Source of the DNA: JBBSMX01 sp038232935
GTDB lineage: Bacteria; Bacteroidota; Rhodothermia; Rhodothermales; JANQRZ01
Length of the DNA stretch: 27,037 nucleotides
Assembly (NCBI GenBank): GCA_038232935.1
Contig: JBBSMX010000046.1
Coordinates: 1-27,037, forward strand
Direction of reading: 5' to 3'
The position numbers were made by a program, and so were the translations under genes. The notes beneath the pieces were generated by a model. It worked only from the letters and a program-made list of their open reading frames with translations. It did no database searches and had not been told where the DNA came from. Shown here in pieces: positions 1 to 7,128 of this stretch (positions within the stretch are counted from its first letter, which is position 1; every line of letters starts with the position of its first letter).

Positions 1-1
1 C

Positions 2-274
2 GGCCCCGCCGTACGCCTGCTCGCCGCCGCCGTGCCGCACCATCGCTACGACTCGCTCGCCGTCGTCCTCGCCGACCCGTTCGTCACGTTCGGCCCGAAC
101 GCGGGCGGCCCGCTCACCGTCGCCGACAGCGGCCTCGTCCGTCTGCCGCTTCCGCTCGACCTCGACGGCCGGAGCAACGCCACACTCCAGCTCCGCCTCG
201 ACCCGGCAGCCTCGCTCGCGCGCGACACGACGGGACACTGGACGTTCCACCCGCAGCTCTCCGTGCGCAACTGA
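2..274 (+). CDS. C-terminal part of an unrecognised protein (5' end outside window)
   Basis: The reading frame is open from base 2 to the TGA at 272-274 and runs in from the left edge, so only about 90 C-terminal residues are visible. They contain no catalytic motif. The end alternates hydrophobic and polar residues in a beta-like way (LQLRLDPAASL, then WTFHPQLSVRN), which recalls the last strands of DUF4382-type secreted beta-sandwich proteins. That likeness is weak and is from memory. No internal start is needed: a methionine-like start at 32 (GTG) is available but the frame is open before it. GC-rich third positions match the neighbouring genes. The function is unknown. Confidence 0.5.
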   Translation, partial: GPAVRLLAAAVPHHRYDSLAVVLADPFVTFGPNAGGPLTVADSGLVRLPLPLDLDGRSNATLQLRLDPAASLARDTTGHWTFHPQLSVRN

Positions 275-365
275 CCTACGAAGCCTCATTGTTCACAGAA
301 ACGATGATCGAGCCGGCACAGGCAATGGTTCTGCTGCTAGCTTCGGATGGAAGCGATAGAGCTGG

Positions 366-401
366 TTTGACATCACAGATTCAGCAAGCGGCGTAGTTTG
401 T
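366..401 (+). promoter_or_regulatory. possible promoter of the membrane-receiver gene
   Basis: The 149-base gap before the gene at 424 is richer in A+T than its surroundings. It holds TTTGACA at 366-372 and TAGTTTGT at 394-401, which loosely resemble a -33 TTG element and the Bacteroidota -7 element (TAnnTTTG). The spacing is longer than usual and the -7 match is imperfect, so this is only a candidate. Confidence 0.2.
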
Positions 402-423
402 TACGAACCAAACAGTTGCGCCG

Positions 424-1572
424 ATGTCCTCTCTGCCGTCTGTCCTCGCTCTGGAGTCGCGTACCACATTCCGATGGCTCATCATCGCCGTCTTCGTCGG
501 CTTAGTGTTCGCCGTCGCCGGGCTGTGGGCGTTCGGCTTCGCCAGCATCTTTACGGCTCTGCTTTGGGCGATAGCCTGCCTCGTGGCGGGAGGTGCCATA
601 GGCTTCCTCTTCGGTATCCCCCGTGTGCTCCAGCAGGACTCGCCCACCGCTGGCAACAGCACGCCCGACGAAGCCGACGACGGCCCTGGCTACCGGCTGC
701 TCGTCAATACGAATCTGGAGCAGATCTCGGACTGGCTTACAAAAATCATCGTCGGTGTCGGGCTTATTCAGCTTCACGAGTTGCCCGGCGTTTTTCTCAA
801 AGCAGCCGTTTTCGTCGGAGACGGGTTGGGGGAGGGTACGACCGTGCTGGCGACGGCCTTACTGGGCTACTTCACCGTCACCGGGTTTCTCTGCGGTTAT
901 CTCATGACTCGGCTCTACCTCGCCGGCGCGTTCGCCCGCGCCGATGCGAGTGTGAGCGTGGGTGGCAGCGAGCTTTCGCTCCCCGAGGCCGTGCGCCAGA
1001 TGGCAAAGCTCATTCCCGACCTCCTCGGCCGCGACGACACGACCATCAGACGCGCCCCGCCCCATCCGGACGACGGTATCGACTCGGCGCGCGGCGACGG
1101 AGATCAGGACGAACCGGCAGCATCGGAGATGCCATCTCCGCGATCGATGCCGGCTCCGATAGACAGCACGGCCCCGGCTCCCCCCCCAGCCATCCAACCT
1201 CAGCGCTCCCGAGCCCTCCTGTGGGTCGACGACAACCCGACCAACAACAGCTTTCTAATCGAGCACCTCAACCGGCAGGGCGTTCGGGTCGTCACGGCGC
1301 GAACGACGAAAGAGGCCCTTGATCTCCTCAAGCAGCAGGACTTCCAGCGCGTCGTTACGGACCTCGGTCGAGTCGAGGGTCGCCGCTTCGATCAGACGGC
1401 CGGCCTCAACCTCATCCGGGCAATCCGCACGCACGACCCCTCGATGCCTGTCGCAGTCTACAGCAGCACGCGGAGCATCCGGGTCTACGCAGCCGACGCG
1501 CTCGAAGCAGGGGCCGATATCATCACCGACAACGGTCAGAACCTCTTACAAGCGCTGGAAACGACCGGCTAA
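424..1572 (+). CDS. membrane protein with C-terminal degenerate receiver domain (possible immunity or signalling protein)
   Basis: 382 aa. Two hydrophobic segments lie near residues 18-40 and 41-64, ending in GFLFGIPR (60-67). Then comes NTNLEQISDWLTKIIVGVG (95-113) and another membrane segment near 138-162. A Pro/Asp-rich linker spans about 205-260, and a response-regulator receiver fold spans 263-378. The receiver has the acidic pair D269-D270 in LLWVDDNP and the phospho-acceptor candidate D313 (VVTDLGR). The position usually holding the conserved Lys reads ADIITDN, so that Lys is missing. From memory, the N-terminal GFLFGIPR/NTNLEQISDWLTK module also occurs in membrane proteins joined to pYEATS or effector-associated domains in predicted conflict systems, and this receiver subtype (VDDNPxNN) travels with the same set. 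It stands alone, convergent with nfu, and has its own terminator. It has no histidine kinase, DNA-binding or enzymatic output domain. The role is inferred only. Confidence 0.8.
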   Translation: MSSLPSVLALESRTTFRWLIIAVFVGLVFAVAGLWAFGFASIFTALLWAIACLVAGGAIGFLFGIPRVLQQDSPTAGNSTPDEADDGPGYRLLVNTNLEQISDWLTKIIVGVGLIQLHELPGVFLKAAVFVGDGLGEGTTVLATALLGYFTVTGFLCGYLMTRLYLAGAFARADASVSVGGSELSLPEAVRQMAKLIPDLLGRDDTTIRRAPPHPDDGIDSARGDGDQDEPAASEMPSPRSMPAPIDSTAPAPPPAIQPQRSRALLWVDDNPTNNSFLIEHLNRQGVRVVTARTTKEALDLLKQQDFQRVVTDLGRVEGRRFDQTAGLNLIRAIRTHDPSMPVAVYSSTRSIRVYAADALEAGADIITDNGQNLLQALETTG

Positions 1573-1590
1573 TTTGGTTCCCATAGGAAA

Positions 1591-1624
1591 CCCCGGCCGC
1601 CACGCAGGCGGCCGGGGCTGTTTT
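1591..1624 (+). terminator. Rho-independent terminator, probably bidirectional
   Basis: A perfect 11-bp GC stem (CCCCGGCCGCC at 1591-1601 with GGCGGCCGGGG at 1607-1617) closes a 5-base loop and is followed by CTGTTTT. On the minus strand the stem is followed by TTTCC. It sits between the convergent stops at 1572 and 1643 and can serve both genes. Confidence 0.9.
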
Positions 1625-1642
1625 CATAGAGACGGTTTGGCG

Positions 1643-1912
1643 TCACCCCATCGCGGCGGGGCCGACGGCTTCGACGCGGCTGATCTCGGGGACCGAGCGC
1701 TTGAGCGCCTGCTCGATGCCGGCGCGGAGCGTCATCATGCTCATCGGGCACGTCCCGCACGCGCCGAGCAGTTCGAGCTCGACCACGAAATCGTCGGTGA
1801 CGTTCTGGAGGCGGACGGAGCCGCCGTCGGCCATGAGGTAGGGGCGAATCTGGTCGAGGGTCTCCTCGATTCGCTGGTGGAGGGCCGGGTCGGTGTGGAT
1901 CGTCTCAGGCAT
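1643..1912 (-). CDS. nfu: NifU-like C-terminal domain iron-sulfur scaffold (Nfu)
   Basis: 89 aa, one complete Nfu domain with no N-terminal extension. The cluster-binding motif CGTCPMS has C52 and C55. RPYLMADGGSVRL (23-35) is the typical family start region. Nfu proteins bind a bridging 4Fe-4S cluster through CxxC at a dimer interface and pass it to apo-proteins in the cytosol. It follows mrp by 82 bases on the same strand, so two Fe-S carrier/assembly genes sit together, which supports the assignment. The ATG at 1912 gives the normal family length. Its 3' end faces the receiver gene across a shared terminator. Confidence 0.93.
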   Translation of the reverse strand: MPETIHTDPALHQRIEETLDQIRPYLMADGGSVRLQNVTDDFVVELELLGACGTCPMSMMTLRAGIEQALKRSVPEISRVEAVGPAAMG

Positions 1913-1994
1913 CGGGGGTAGGCGGCTGGCGGAATCGGGAGTATAACGCCGGGCACGGCGGAACGTTCGAGCGCGCTCCGTGAAGAGTGCGGCG

Positions 1995-3101
1995 TTACCG
2001 ATACAGGATTTCCACCTGGGGCGTCGGCGGGAGGTCGGCGTTGCGGATCGAGACCTGCTGCGCCGTCAGCTCGGCGATCCGGCGGAAGGCGCGGGCCGAG
2101 ATGCTCTCAGGCTCCTTCTCGACGATGGGCGTGCCCTCGTCGCCGCTCTCGCGGAGGCTCTGCTCGATGGGCACCTCGCCGAGGAACGGAACGCCGATGT
2201 CCTCCGCGAGCCGGCGCGCGCCGCCCTCGCCGAAGAGGTAGTACTTGCGGTCCGGCATGTCCGGCGGCGTGAAATACGCCATGTTCTCGACGATGCCGAG
2301 GACGGGGACGTTCACGTTCCCGAACATCGCCACGCCCTTGCGCGCGTCGGCGAGCGCCACCTCCTGCGGCGTCGAGACGATCACGGCCCCGGTGAGCGGG
2401 ACAGTCTGGACAATCGTGAGCTGGATGTCGCCGGTGCCGGGCGGGAGGTCGAGCACGAGGTAGTCGAGGTCGCCCCACGCGGCGTCGTTGAGGAACTGGC
2501 GGACGGCGGACGAGACCATCGGGCCGCGCCAGACGACGGCCTGCTTCTCGTCCACGAGGAAGCCCATCGAGAGGAGCTTGACGCCGAACTTTTCGAGCGG
2601 GACGATCTTCCGGTCCTCGCCCACGCGCGGCTTCTCGCTCGGCGGGATGCCGAACATCACCGGGACGGAAGGGCCGTAGATGTCGGTATCGACGAGCCCG
2701 ACGGCCGCGCCCTCCTGGGCGAGCGCGACGGCGAGGTTGGCCGCCACCGTGCTCTTGCCCACGCCGCCTTTGCCGGAGGCGACGGCAATGATGTTTTTGA
2801 TCCCGCCGAGGACGGGCGGCTGCACGCCCGGCCCGGCCGCCGGCCCCGGCTTGCTCGTCACGTTCGAGGTCATGTTCACCGTCACCTCAGCATCGGCGTC
2901 GACGAGTTCGTGGACGGCCTTGACACACGCGCCCCGGATCTGCTCCTTGAGGGGGCAGGCGGGCGTGGTGAGGATCACGGTGAACGCCACCTGCTGCCCG
3001 TCGATCTCGACGTCCTTCACCATGTCGAGGGTGACGAGGTCTTTGCCGAGGTCGGGCTCGATGACGTTCGAGAGGGCATCGAGGATCTGTTCGCGGGTCA
3101 T
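1995..3101 (-). CDS. mrp: Mrp/ApbC-type P-loop Fe-S carrier ATPase
   Basis: 368 aa from the ATG at 3101. An in-frame start further upstream (3206) would add 35 Pro/Gly-rich residues unlike the family and lie across the end of the preceding gene. Residues 1-80 form an MIP18/DUF59 domain with TPACP (C49). The deviant Walker A ASGKGGVGKST is at 108-118, with DTDIYGPSVP (138-147) and DLPPGTGD (218-225) following. The usual C-terminal CxxC after VENM is absent: the segment reads VENMAYFTPPDMPDRKYYLFG (begins at 271), as I recall for Bacteroidota homologues. The family carries or assembles Fe-S clusters. It lies 80 bases after the ppx-like gene and 82 before nfu, likely in one operon. No Shine-Dalgarno sequence precedes the start. 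Confidence 0.93.
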   Translation of the reverse strand: MTREQILDALSNVIEPDLGKDLVTLDMVKDVEIDGQQVAFTVILTTPACPLKEQIRGACVKAVHELVDADAEVTVNMTSNVTSKPGPAAGPGVQPPVLGGIKNIIAVASGKGGVGKSTVAANLAVALAQEGAAVGLVDTDIYGPSVPVMFGIPPSEKPRVGEDRKIVPLEKFGVKLLSMGFLVDEKQAVVWRGPMVSSAVRQFLNDAAWGDLDYLVLDLPPGTGDIQLTIVQTVPLTGAVIVSTPQEVALADARKGVAMFGNVNVPVLGIVENMAYFTPPDMPDRKYYLFGEGGARRLAEDIGVPFLGEVPIEQSLRESGDEGTPIVEKEPESISARAFRRIAELTAQQVSIRNADLPPTPQVEILYR

Positions 3102-3181
3102 AGCAGCGGGGTCGGAGGAATCGGCCGGGGGGGCGGGAATGCACGGCAGCGCTGGGCGGGGGTTCCCCCTCCACGGCGTCC

Positions 3182-4072
3182 TCACACCACCCGCTCCGCC
3201 ATCCACCGGAGGGCGAGGCCGTGGCGGAGACCGCGCGGGCTCGGCCGGATGGCGTCGAAGCCGAAGCGCTGCATAAAGGCGTCGAGGACGAGCACGCCGG
3301 CGGCGTACACGTCGGCGCGGCCGGCGAGCAGGGTCGGGTCGAGGGCGAGTACTTCATCGGCCGAGAGCGTCAGCAGCCGGTCGCGCCACGCGCGGACGGT
3401 GGCGGCATCGATGGGAGCGGTGGGCGTCCCGACGAGGGCACCGAGCACGCGCACGGTCCCGGATGAGCCGAGGAGGGGCAGGCTAGCATCGACGCGCAGC
3501 CCGTCGAACACGTCGGCGACGAACCGCTCCGCTGCTTCCACGGCGTCGGGCGCGGGCGGAAGGGTGGGGAAGCACCGCTCCGTCAGCCGCACGGAGCCGA
3601 CATCGACGCTCACCCGCTCCGGCTCGGCGGCGGCGGCGCGGCCGGTGACGATCTCGGTCGAGCCGCCGCCGACGTCGATCACGCACGCGGCGTCGAGGTC
3701 GGGGTAGGCAGAGCAGGCGGCGCGGAACGTCCACAGCGCCTCCACGTCGCCGGAGATCATGTGGTAGTCGAGGCCGAGATCGCGGACACGCTCGGTTAAC
3801 TCGTCGAGGTTCTGCGCGTCCCGCGACGCGCTCGTCGCGCCGATCACGACGGTTTCGGCACCGTACTCGTCGGCCCGCGCTTTATACGCCGTGAGGGCGT
3901 CCACGACGCGGTCCATCGCCTCCGGCGCGAGGCGGCGGTGCGCGTCCACGCCCTGCCCGAGCCGGACGTAGCGGTCCTCTTCGTACACCGACTCCAGCCG
4001 GCCGTCCCGCACGTCACCGATGAGCAGCAGCGCCGTATTCGTACCCACATCGACTGTGGCAATTCTGGTCAT
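3182..4072 (-). CDS. ppx: Ppx/GppA-family exopolyphosphatase-like phosphatase
   Basis: 296 aa, the length of the short Ppx/GppA form without the C-terminal HD region. The actin-like ATPase fold signatures are DVGTNTALLLIGD (8-20) and VIDVGGGSTEIVTG (131-144). SGDVEA (107-112) is the loop with the probable catalytic Glu, and GRADVYAAG (251-259) and GLRHG (281-285) are family motifs. Members split terminal phosphate from polyphosphate or pppGpp in the cytosol, and which substrate applies cannot be read from the sequence. The ATG overlaps the prmA stop as ATGA (4072-4069), which indicates translational coupling and fixes the start; the longer open frame upstream is only the antisense-free extension through prmA. 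Confidence 0.92.
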   Translation of the reverse strand: MTRIATVDVGTNTALLLIGDVRDGRLESVYEEDRYVRLGQGVDAHRRLAPEAMDRVVDALTAYKARADEYGAETVVIGATSASRDAQNLDELTERVRDLGLDYHMISGDVEALWTFRAACSAYPDLDAACVIDVGGGSTEIVTGRAAAAEPERVSVDVGSVRLTERCFPTLPPAPDAVEAAERFVADVFDGLRVDASLPLLGSSGTVRVLGALVGTPTAPIDAATVRAWRDRLLTLSADEVLALDPTLLAGRADVYAAGVLVLDAFMQRFGFDAIRPSPRGLRHGLALRWMAERVV

Positions 4073-4917
4073 CGGTCGTCGGCGTTTTTTGTCACGATCA
4101 GGCTCCACCACTCGTTCTCGGTCGCCTCGTCGTAGAGATGTAGCCCGGCCTTTTCGACGGCGGCGAGCATCGCCTCGCGGTCCGTCGTGAGGAGGCCGGC
4201 GAGGACGAGCCGGCCGCTCGGCTTCAGCTTCGCCGCGAAATCGGGCAGGAGGGCCAGCAGCACGTTCCGGTTGATGTTGGCGAAGACGAGGTCGAAGTCC
4301 GTTTCCGGGATCACGTCGAGCGAGCCCTCGCGGACCTCGAAGCGGTCGGCGACGCCGTTGAGCAGGGCGTTCTCCGTCGCGTTCACGGACGCCCACGGGT
4401 CGATGTCGAAACCGAGCGCCGAGGCCGCGTCGAGCTTGAGCGCGGCGATCCCGAGCACGCCCGTGCCCGTGCCCGCGTCGAGCACAGTTTCGCCGCCGCG
4501 CACGAACGCGGGCAGGAAGCCGAGGGCGAGCCGCGTGCTCTCGTGGTAGCCCGTCCCGAAGCTCATCTTCGGGTCGATCTCCAGCAGGAGCTTGTCGGCG
4601 TGCTCGGGCGGCACGTCGGCCCATGTCGGCTTGATGAGGAAGCGACCGACGGCGAGCGGGCGGATGGTCTCCTCCCACTGCGCGTTCCAGTTCTCCTCGC
4701 GGACGATCCGCTCCTCCATCTCCACGGGCAGGTCGTAGGCACGGAGCCAGCGCTCGACCTGCTCGCGCTGCACGTCGCTCCAGCGCGTCACGGGGGCGTA
4801 GGCCGTCAGCCGGTCGTCGCCCTGCTCGAAGCTCTCGAAGTCGAGGTCGGCCAGTTCGGCGATGAGGAATTCGTGGTAGCGGTCCGGGACGCGGAGGACC
4901 AGTTCGAGCGTTTTCAT
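4069..4917 (-). CDS. prmA: ribosomal protein L11 methyltransferase
   Basis: 282 aa. The N-terminal substrate-recognition domain covers about 1-100, followed by a class I SAM methyltransferase domain. DPKMSFGTGYHE (115-126) is the hallmark PrmA segment, LDAGTGTGVLGIAAL (146-160) is the SAM-binding motif I, and NINRNVL (214-220) is the PrmA version of motif IV. The enzyme trimethylates lysines and the N-terminus of ribosomal protein L11. Length and motif order are normal. It starts 32 bases after the stop of the repeat protein and overlaps ppx by 4 bases, so it belongs to the same transcription unit. Confidence 0.96.
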   Translation of the reverse strand: MKTLELVLRVPDRYHEFLIAELADLDFESFEQGDDRLTAYAPVTRWSDVQREQVERWLRAYDLPVEMEERIVREENWNAQWEETIRPLAVGRFLIKPTWADVPPEHADKLLLEIDPKMSFGTGYHESTRLALGFLPAFVRGGETVLDAGTGTGVLGIAALKLDAASALGFDIDPWASVNATENALLNGVADRFEVREGSLDVIPETDFDLVFANINRNVLLALLPDFAAKLKPSGRLVLAGLLTTDREAMLAAVEKAGLHLYDEATENEWWSLIVTKNADDR

Positions 4918-4949
4918 ACGGCGGGGCGAGAGGGCAGGCGGGCCTGCCT

Positions 4950-6860
4950 CTACGCCTCGGACACCGTCGTGTTCGGCTCGGCGGGCGGGGCCGGCGGGGC
5001 GGGCGGCACTTCGGGCATGTCAGCACGCTCCACGGTGATACCCCACGAGCCCGGATCGGTGGGCGAGCCCTGGCTGAAATCGCCGAAGGCGTGGGAGTCG
5101 TCGGTCTGAAAGTGGACGGTGTAGGTGCCGGCCGGGAGGGTGAGGATCCCCTTGAACCGGCGGTTCTTGCGCGAGCCGCCGGCCGGCTCCGTGTTCGAGC
5201 GCGTCATCTCCCAGACGAGGTCGTCGGCGCGGTCGTCGGTGATCCAGCCGTAGTCGAAGCGGTCGGTGAGGAGGATCTCGCCGACGGCGTAGATCCGTAA
5301 CGGCGTGCTGGCGTCGAGGGTGAACGTCCGTTGCACGTCCTGGTCGTTGCCGAGCGGGGCCAGCCGGACCGGCAGATCGACCGGCCCCGTCGCGGGCGGC
5401 ATAAGCGGTGCGATGGCCTCGACGCTTTCCCGCTCGCTGCGGCGGGCCACCTCGATGGAGGGGGCATTGCCATCGACCGCGAAGAGGGTCACGCCCCAGC
5501 GCTCGGGGTGGTCCGGCGGGTCGCCGCGCCAGCGCGCCGGGCTGTGCGAATCGTCGGATTCGTAGTGCAGGGTGTAGGTCCCAGGCGGCAGGACGAGGCT
5601 GCCCTCCTCGACCCGGTTCCGCTCCTCGCCGCCGGCGTGCCGCGTCTCGTCGTAGTCCATCTCCCACACGGTCCCGTTCCCGTCGCGGATCAGCCACGCG
5701 TGGTCGTACGCCTCCCTGGGCCGCATCTCGCCGAGGGCATAAATCCACACCCGGAGCGAGTCTCCGAGCGTGAACGTCGCCGTCTCGAGGGCGTCGTCGC
5801 CGACGCCGGTGATGTCGACGACCTTCGGGAGCTGGTTCCACGGGTCGAAGGCGGCGACGCGGTCCGGGGTGTCGGTGTAGAGGAAGAGGCCCCACCCGGC
5901 CGGATCGAGTGGCGGATTCGCCGCCCAGTCGTCGGCGTCGTGCGAGCCGTCGGACTCGTAGACGGCGCGGTAGAGGCCGAGGCCGAGGTCGAGCGTCCCG
6001 CTGAAGCGGCGGTTCTGGACGGAGCCGCCGGCCCACTCCGTGTTCGTCTCGGTCATCTCCCAGACGCGCTCGCCGGCCAAGAGGTCGTCGATCCAGCCGT
6101 AGTCCGAAGGCCCGTTGAACAGCTCGCCGATAGCCTCGATGCGGAGCGTGACGGGCTCCCGCACGGCGAAGGTGTACGTGAGGCGGTCACCGTCCCGCAC
6201 CGTCGAGCTCGACACCCCCGTGGAGACGGTGACGGTGTGGGCGAGGGTGCCACGGCTACCGGCGGGGCCGCCGGCCCAGAGGAGGTCCGGCCCCGCAGGC
6301 GTCGCGTCCTGCTCGGCGCGCTTCGTGAGTCGCTTGGCAAAGGGCCTGGCGGCGGGGTCCACGACGTCGAGTCGGAAGGCCCACTTGCTCTTGTCCGACT
6401 CCCACGCGCGATTGCCGAAGCGGAGCAGGCCCGTCATCCACTCCATCACCGAACCCGCCTTTTCGACGGGCCGCAGCGGATCGCCGAACGTGGTGAAGTA
6501 GGCGTCGTAGGTCCCGGCGTCGAGCGCGACGGTGTCGGTGACAGCGGCGAGGGTGGCGCGCTCGCGGGTCGCCAGCTTCGGCGTCATCTGCCAGACGACG
6601 GCGCGGTCCTCCCGCCGGACGATCCAGCCGTAGGTGGCGAGCGCGGAGTCCGCCTCGAACGAGCCCACGGCCGTGACGGCGAGCCGGAGGGGCCGCTCCA
6701 GGCGGAACGCCTCGTGCCGGAGCCGGTCCGCGTCCCATCCCCCGCCGAAGTCGACGAAGCTGTCAGAGGGTTCGTCCCCGGCGCACGAACGGATGACGAA
6801 CGCGACGGCGAGGCCGAGCAGGACGACGAGCAGAAGCCGAGAGACGCCACGGTGCGTCAT
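4950..6860 (-). CDS. envelope-anchored protein built of four internal repeats, function unknown
   Basis: 636 aa. Residues 8-25 form a hydrophobic N-terminal segment ending FVIRSC (C26). This could be a lipoprotein signal, but Arg at -2 makes a poor lipobox, so it may be an uncleaved anchor. The rest is four diverged copies of a module of about 100 aa (near 47-127, 226-328, 360-461 and 511-612). Each copy runs: LR(I/V) with AxGE, then YGWI or HAWL, VWEM, AGG with NR, a G.L.LP.GTY strand, (Y/F)xSDDSH, and W..P.DP..WG. Copy 1 is the most worn. The C-terminus is Pro-rich (615-629). The pattern suggests stacked beta-sandwich domains outside the inner membrane. I know no family name for it. It is the first gene of the prmA-ppx-mrp-nfu run and divergent from the phosphatase gene. 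Confidence 0.85.
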   Translation of the reverse strand: MTHRGVSRLLLVVLLGLAVAFVIRSCAGDEPSDSFVDFGGGWDADRLRHEAFRLERPLRLAVTAVGSFEADSALATYGWIVRREDRAVVWQMTPKLATRERATLAAVTDTVALDAGTYDAYFTTFGDPLRPVEKAGSVMEWMTGLLRFGNRAWESDKSKWAFRLDVVDPAARPFAKRLTKRAEQDATPAGPDLLWAGGPAGSRGTLAHTVTVSTGVSSSTVRDGDRLTYTFAVREPVTLRIEAIGELFNGPSDYGWIDDLLAGERVWEMTETNTEWAGGSVQNRRFSGTLDLGLGLYRAVYESDGSHDADDWAANPPLDPAGWGLFLYTDTPDRVAAFDPWNQLPKVVDITGVGDDALETATFTLGDSLRVWIYALGEMRPREAYDHAWLIRDGNGTVWEMDYDETRHAGGEERNRVEEGSLVLPPGTYTLHYESDDSHSPARWRGDPPDHPERWGVTLFAVDGNAPSIEVARRSERESVEAIAPLMPPATGPVDLPVRLAPLGNDQDVQRTFTLDASTPLRIYAVGEILLTDRFDYGWITDDRADDLVWEMTRSNTEPAGGSRKNRRFKGILTLPAGTYTVHFQTDDSHAFGDFSQGSPTDPGSWGITVERADMPEVPPAPPAPPAEPNTTVSEA

Positions 6861-6990
6861 AAACGAGGAGGCAACGGTGGAGGGAGGGATAAAGGCGCTG
6901 GGAGCGCGCTTCGACGTTACGGAGGGCGGCGCGAGAAGTTACCCGGTCGGGTGGGGCGTGTGCGACGGTATATTGGCCGGCGCAACGGCT

Positions 6991-7036
6991 CCCGGAGCGA
7001 CAGCTCCGCCTGGAGCAGCTTTCCCGGAGCGACAGC
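6991..7036 (+). repeat. direct repeat with overlapping small hairpins in leader of the phosphatase gene
   Basis: CCCGGAGCGACAGC occurs at 6991-7004 and again at 7023-7036. The first copy forms CGGAGC-GACA-GCTCCG (6993-7008), while GCTCC-GCCT-GGAGC (7004-7017) is an alternative hairpin sharing bases with it. It lies between the divergent starts at 6860 and 7129. The role is unknown; attenuator-like switching is one possibility. Confidence 0.6.
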
Positions 7037-7128
7037 GATCCGAGGTCGCCGTGCAACTCGGCACCCCCTCCGCCCGATATGCACCCGGACCGCACTCGCT
7101 CACCCACTCCGAGGCCCCCCTGCCTACC

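Noticed and set aside
1980..3707. Long plus-strand open frame (575 aa) opposite mrp and ppx
   Set aside because: It is Arg/Asp/Glu/Leu-rich antisense shadow of two well-recognised minus-strand genes and shows no domain of its own.
6634..7128. N-terminal extension of the phosphatase to the farthest upstream start
   Set aside because: It overlaps the divergent repeat-protein gene and encodes Arg/Ser/Pro-rich sequence; the membrane domain begins after 7129.
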